Positions 59,187 through 64,000 of a stretch of DNA of 64,000 bases are shown here, piece after piece. Each line of letters begins with the position of its first letter. Within the stretch, counting starts at the first letter, position 1. The position numbers were made by a program, and so were the translations under genes. The stretch is from Campanula takesimana. Lineage: Eukaryota; Streptophyta; Magnoliopsida; Asterales; Campanulaceae. Location of the stretch: positions 248,001-312,000 of the forward strand of contig JAOWBW010000485.1 of assembly GCA_026119855.1 (NCBI GenBank), read 5' to 3'. The notes beneath the pieces were generated by a model that saw nothing but the letters and a program-made list of their open reading frames with translations, was not told where the DNA came from and did not search any database.

Positions 59187-60577
59187 TGTTGGGTATGCCC
59201 ACTTATATCTCAGTTTTAATGTAATAGGATTGATTAGATTTGATTGATCCATCACCTAAGTTTTATTTCATGGACTTTAGACCCACATGTAAGAAGTATT
59301 TATACTTCATTTTTTAGGTTGTCCATTGTAATAGAATAGGCTTAGGAATAGGGCAAGAAGATCAAGATTCAAGAAAAATCACAAGTTCAGTTTGAGCCAC
59401 GCGCCTATGCGCCTCCTTAGGTGCCCGCATGAGTATGCGCCTAGCTTAGTTCATGCGCCCCAGATGGCTCAGCGCGCACTATGTCTACGCGCCCCTTGGC
59501 TCAACGTGCATCAATGTTGAATTAACACTAAGTGATTTATTGAAGACTTGAAGACTTGAAGGAATTCAAACTACGCCAATGATCCAACGGCAGTTAAATA
59601 ACACGTATTCACCCGCATCTAAGGACACATGTCCATAACGGTCATATTTGTGTTATGTGTCTAACGGCTATAAAAGGACACGTGCTCCACTCAATGAGCG
59701 ACAGCACATCCGTCCTTTCTCTGACTCACCAAGGATTTCCAACGGCTAGTTTTTAGGGCTCTACTATAAATACCCCATAACTTCAACCATTTGAAGTTGC
59801 TAAGCATTTCAGAATTTCTCTCTCAAGCATTTGTTGAAGATTTGAAGATTGCCTTTGATCTTTCCAGAATTCTCAAGAACATCTTCATAACTTCATCCTT
59901 AGCCTAGATCCTCAAGCAAAAACACTTTAGTTTTCTTGTGCTCTCAATCTCAAAGATCTAAAGAGCCTTGAATCTAAAATCACACACGCACCTCTTTAAG
60001 TTTGATCACTTAGATCTTTCTTTTAGAGATACACCAGTTATTGTCTAGGATTTGTTCTTTCATAGAATATTAGATCTTGAGTTAGTGTATAAGCACAAAC
60101 GATTGTAATTTGTAACACTCACTCATCGTTAGAAAATCCAAGACTAACCATCTTGATAGAGGACGTAGATCATTTTACCGATCGAACCTCTCCAAATAGC
60201 GCGTACTTACTTATTGCTATTTCCTTTCAAGTTCATATCATATCTAACTATTTGCTTGATTAATTCATTGTAGATTGTTTGATTGAACTGTGTTGTGTTT
60301 GTTATATCATTTGCCTTAGTTCCTTATTTCACTCACTTTGAGCCAAAATACTTAGAGTGTGTGTGCGCCCCCTTTATCATACTTTGCGCCTATTTACTTA
60401 ACTATTCTGCTGTGCATTTCACTCACTCACTTAGGCGCATATCATAACGCTTATTTGATAAAGTACGCATTTGCAATTGAGTTTATCAAGGGTACGAAAA
60501 GAATTTCAAAACAGCTATTCACCCCCCCCCCCCCTCTAGCTATTTTTATACCCTTGTTGACTCCTTTGGGACCAACA
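59187..60577 (+). repeat. SIRE-like 3' LTR
   Basis: 1391 bp, collinear with 24667-26082. The GCGCC cluster at 59400-59498 is shorter by one unit and spacer. TATA box at 59669-59676. A C-run near 60522-60535 is longer than in the 5' LTR. Ends GGGACCAACA and is followed by GTTAT. Confidence 0.94.
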
Positions 60578-61549
60578 GTTATGTTAATGCCATTTACTTT
60601 TTGTCATTTACATTCAGGTCATTTACTTTAATGTCTTTACCTTTGGCTTGGTGATCCATTGCATATATGGAGAAAGCCCTTGTACATTAATGTTATGCTT
60701 GTTTACTTATTGCTATATTGATCATGTTTGGGTGGTAAAGTCCCAATCTTTACCATCCATGCTTTGCTTTAACCTCAATAATGTCACCTTTGGATGATAA
60801 AGACTCAATATCTATCCATTCAAAGGTTGATTTTGGTTGTCCCAAAGATTTATTTTGGATGAATCACCCATATGTTAAAGTTTCCATCTTTAACCATCCA
60901 AGTGGTTGTTTTGGCTCAAAGCCATGTTCATCAACTTTTGTCTTTCTTTCCCCAATAACTGCCTTGATCATGCCCAAATCACTTGTTTTGGTGTCTAATC
61001 CAATGATCAAAGGCATAGGGATGTTGTTATGCATGTTTGTGTACAACACAAATAAACTGAAAAAAGTCACACTCTGTCCAGTTTCTGCAGAATTCTCTGT
61101 TTCTGCCTGAAACTGGACTGTTTCTGATAAATTTTTAAATTCACAGGACGGCTGTGACCATCCGTACGTATGGTTTAGCTGAAGGGACGTTTTTCCTGTT
61201 TAAACCCCATTTTGTCAAAATCTTTGCAAATAAACCCATGTTGTTGACTTTCTAACTGTTTTTTTGTTAAAATTCAGTTTCTCCAATTTTAAAATACACA
61301 CACACACACTTGCACATTTTTTGGTCAACAAACTTAGGGAGACTCGGTTTTCCGAGGCAGATTGGGTGAACCATCAAAAGTTCTTCCCAAGACGTAACCT
61401 GACCTCCGAACTCATTTTCTCTAACATTTTCCGTTGAATTGGGTTTAAAATTAATTTAACGTGGCGACTCCGTTTTGCTTGAACATAAAGTTCCGTGTTT
61501 GATTCTCGAGGGGAAACATCTCCAGTTTTTTTCCCGTGGGTATCTTACA
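60578..61549 (+). repeat. Outer Ogre/Tat-like 3' LTR, right part
   Basis: Continues the LTR begun at 24076. From 60690 it matches 15105-15964. It preserves the empty site of the Tekay-like insertion. Ends GGGTATCTTACA. With the left part the LTR is about 1.56 kb. Confidence 0.88.
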
Positions 61550-61759
61550 CCGACTTACGCAATTTTAGCTAAATGTTTGCCACACCATTTCCCTATCGAT
61601 AAGAAAAAGAAAACCACAAATGTTAGAATTCCTCCATTAAAGGCCTGCACTGATTTAACAAAGTGTGAACGCCTGGCGGTTGATAAGGATCACCCTAAGG
61701 ATCCTCCACATCCACCGAATCCCCATGATTCTCAAGATCATCAAATATCAACAAAGTGA
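61550..61759 (+). pseudogene. Unidentified 70-codon ORF fragment abutting the outer element
   Basis: Open from the LTR border to a stop at 61757-61759. It is Lys/Pro/His-rich: CLPHHFPIDKKKKTTN, then DLTKCERLAVDKDHPKDPPH. No family recognised. It could be the tail of a gene interrupted by the outer element, or part of an older repeat. The other side of the insertion is outside the window. Confidence 0.3.
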
Positions 61760-61936
61760 TCCCTTTTGATTTGTATATATTCAAAATATATTTTGTGGTT
61801 AATATTAGATAGGTTATGATCCCATAGATTTGATTCACTTTGTACTACTATAAAATGTATCATTATTTTCATAGTGAAATACAAGAATTCATTATACCTC
61901 TTTTACATTTTTTTTTCCGCTGCCCACCGAATCACC
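61760..61936 (+). other. AT-rich spacer, possible decayed LTR end
   Basis: ACTATAAAATGTATCATT and an A/T-rich leader precede the gag ATG. The block could be the end of a decayed 5' LTR (TACCTCTTTTACA near 61895-61907), but no primer site is visible. Confidence 0.35.
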
Positions 61937-63485
61937 ATGGCCACAACCTCTAGAACTTTACCCAACCCGGCCGACCCCTCCAACCCCATCATTCTTGTCA
62001 ACCTCTCACAATGCAAACCTCTCACACCTCTTACCTATCTTACTTGGCAATCGATCCCAAATAACAGCTCTCCCTTCGGTCTCGACCTTCTTAAATATGT
62101 CGACGGCACACACCCACCACCCGCCGCCACCATTAAAGGCGGCACCACCAAAAAAGCTAATCCGGCCTCCTCAACTTGGCACCGCCAAGACCGCCTCATT
62201 CTAGGCTCTCTCATTGGAACCCTCGACCCCATCGTAGCACCCTTGTCCACCAAGCCAAAACATCAAATGAGGCTTGGACAATCCTTAAACAACCTACACA
62301 AACCCCTCTCGTGGCCATATTCTCCAACTCAAGGATCATCTTGAATCTCTCACCAAAACCACCCAACCCATTTCTGATTACATGCACTCCATAAAATCGT
62401 GTACCGACAAGCTTTCTATCATGGGCAAACCCATGGACTCTGAGGATATCATAGCCAAAGTCATCAAAGGCCTCGACTATGAATCATACAAACCAATCAT
62501 AGACTCCATCCGTGCCCGAGACAATCCCATCACTTTTGAAGCCTTGCATGAGTAACTACTAAACCATGAACTTACCTTGAAACAACAAATTCAAATACAA
62601 ACCCTCCATATTTCCGCACATGCTACCCACTACAATCCCCATCAAACCCGGCACTCTCCAAACCCTAATTCGTCCCCACCCCTACTGCAGAACCCGCCCT
62701 CCTCCTCCCAATTTCATTCGGCCCCTACACAATTCAAAGGAAAATGGCAATTTTATCGTATTGTCGGGCATGTCATATCCCAATGTCGCCAATTTAAGAA
62801 AGAATATCCCAACGTTGTTTTCCCTCCCCCTCCGTCAAATCCTAAGCCCAACCGAAGTACCAATCACCACCGTCCTCAAGCCCACACCGCAAAATCCCTC
62901 ACTAATCCTCTTCCGTAATATTTTCTTGTTGACAGTGGGGGTACCCACCACATCACAAATGACTTGAACAACCTCTCACTCATATACCATATGATGGAAG
63001 TGACAATGTTATTATTGGAGATGGCTCCTCACTCCCAATATTCACATAGGTATATTCTCTCTCAATCTTATTCACTCCACTCTTCACTTTCATAATGTTT
63101 TACATGTTCCACGTATTTCTCAAAATATCCTTTCCGTTTCACAATTTTGTAAAGATAATAATGATATTATTGAGTTTTCTCACTCTTCATTTCTTATCAA
63201 GGAACTCTCGACTCACCGGATTCTCATTCATGTAAAAATTGATAAAGGAGTCTACCTTTGGCACCCTTCCCTTGTTCAAGCCCACACCGGCATCTCCATT
63301 TCACCTCTTTCATGGCATCACCGACTCGGTCACCCGGCATCATCTATTATTTTTTTGCTTCAAAAATAGTTTTCCTTAGACATTTACTCTAGTTTTTTTT
63401 CAAATTGTAATGCATGCAACATCAATAAGAGCCATAAATTGCCATTTTTTTCCCTCACTCACACACTCAACTCCCCCATACAACC
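61937..63485 (+). pseudogene. Decayed RE1-like Copia gag-protease-integrase start
   Basis: Gag begins at ATG 61937 (MATTSRTLPNPADPS), then LTYLTWQ and LLKYVDGTHPPP, which fit RE1-type gag. A frame change lies near 62255. The gag core continues (SNEAWTILKQ, ISDYMHSIK, IIAKVIKGLDYESYKPII) with a stop near 62553. The zinc knuckle is damaged (YRIVGHVISQCRQFKKE near 62757). The protease active site is VDSGGTHHIT near 62930. Then come LHNVLHVPRISQNILSVSQF (63090) and the integrase leader WHHRLGHPASS (63315) with CNACNINKSHKLPF (63405). The rest of pol is absent. Confidence 0.75.
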
Positions 63486-64000
63486 CGACGCTTCCCACTC
63501 CACCTCCACCAACTCCATCCCCACCCTCCAACCCTACGTTCCCTCCCCAGTCCACCCCAACCCCAGCCCACCACCCACCCACTCCCCCCCAAAAAAAAAA
63601 AAAAAAAAAAAAACTTTTTTTTTTCACTCATATTAAAATTATCTTTACCCCTTGCCTCCGCCCCCTTTACCACGCCCCACCCCAACCCCACCCACCCCAC
63701 CCCACCCCCTCCCCGCTCCCAAAAAAAAAAATTAATAATAAATAAATAAAAATAACATTTTTTTTTCGTATTACTCAAAGCCGTGTCCTAGAAAACAATC
63801 TTGGAACAGTGTCACTTATTATTTTGACATGGTTAACATGTTTTGACATTTTTTGTTAAGTTATTAACCCCTGTGCTGCGTTGGACGAAAATTGGACGAA
63901 AAGCTTGATAATTCTAGGCTCCCTACCCCTACTACCACCACCACACCGCCTACCCCCACCCACCTACCCCTTAAAAAAAATAAAAAAATCACCCATATTA
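63476..64000. repeat. Three C-rich tracts, each ending in an A-run
   Basis: C-rich DNA at 63480-63590 ends in A23 (63591-63613) followed by T10. A second tract (63657-63720) ends in A11. A third (63924-63976) ends in AAAAAAAATAAAAAAA. The minus strand has many GGGG runs, especially 63660-63720. The long opposite-strand Gly/Trp/Val-rich frames are by-products. Bases 63780-63923 between them hold nothing recognised. Confidence 0.7.

Larger units (their letters stand above)
24667..60577 (+). mobile_element. SIRE-like Copia retrotransposon with extra 3' ORF, split by two large insertions
   Basis: Its LTRs begin TGTTGGGTATGCCC and end GGGACCAACA, and perfect GTTAT TSDs lie at 24662-24666 and 60578-60582. 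Removing the organellar insertion (31468-40213) and the tandem array (44839-58666 plus TSD) leaves about 13.3 kb, large for Copia and in line with SIRE elements. The order is LTR, primer site, gag, protease, integrase, RT, RNase H, extra ORF, 3' UTR, LTR. All coding parts are broken. GCGCC-type motifs are spread over the whole element. Confidence 0.93.

Noticed and set aside
63400..63778. Gly/Trp/Val-rich minus-strand ORFs
   Set aside because: They read through C-rich low-complexity DNA and an A-run; no domain.

Overview
The window is transposon-derived nuclear DNA of a flowering plant, probably a dicot. It is AT-rich, and almost everything in it is a nest of LTR retrotransposons. I see no intact host gene. 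The plant assignment rests on element families known from plants (Ogre/Tat-like and Tekay/Del-like Gypsy; SIRE-like and other Copia), on plant-type mitochondrial gene fragments (ccmC, rps4, rrn18 start, a group II intron domain 5) and on a likely plastid rpoC2 fragment.

Nesting can be read from target-site duplications (TSDs). (1) The outermost element is an Ogre/Tat-like Gypsy. Its 5' LTR starts left of the window and its 3' LTR ends at 61549. Its internal part (15965-24075) keeps only a broken gag and satellite-like tandem repeats. (2) A Tekay-like, apparently non-autonomous element (146-15104) sits in the outer 5' LTR. (3) Inside its 5' LTR lies a Copia element, family A (2340-8368, + strand, TSD AAAAG), which lost gag, protease and half of integrase. 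(4) A SIRE-like Copia (24667-60577, TSD GTTAT) sits in the outer 3' LTR. Its gag-pol is broken by stops and frameshifts, and it has an extra 3' ORF of envelope-like position.

Two large insertions split the SIRE-like element. About 8.7 kb of rearranged organellar DNA (31468-40213) interrupts its RNase H region without a clear TSD. A second family A insertion (44839-58666, - strand, TSD CTTTT) sits after the extra ORF. That insertion is an LTR-internal-LTR-internal-LTR tandem array. Both internal units share the same loss of the integrase core, the RNase H and the polypurine tract.

Right of the outer element (61550-64000) are a 70-codon ORF fragment, a decayed RE1-like Copia gag-protease remnant, and C-rich tracts joined to poly(A).

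The least explained signal is a set of short GC-rich motifs private to each element family: GCGCC(T) in the SIRE-like element, GTGCGACCGCAC or GGCGCCCGC in family A subtypes, and CCGTACGGATGG in the Ogre-like element. They recur in LTRs, leaders, an inferred intron and, in the SIRE-like element, in coding sequence in several reading frames. The extra ORF of the SIRE-like element also appears to carry its own TATA box, CT-rich leader and intron, as if captured from a cellular gene.
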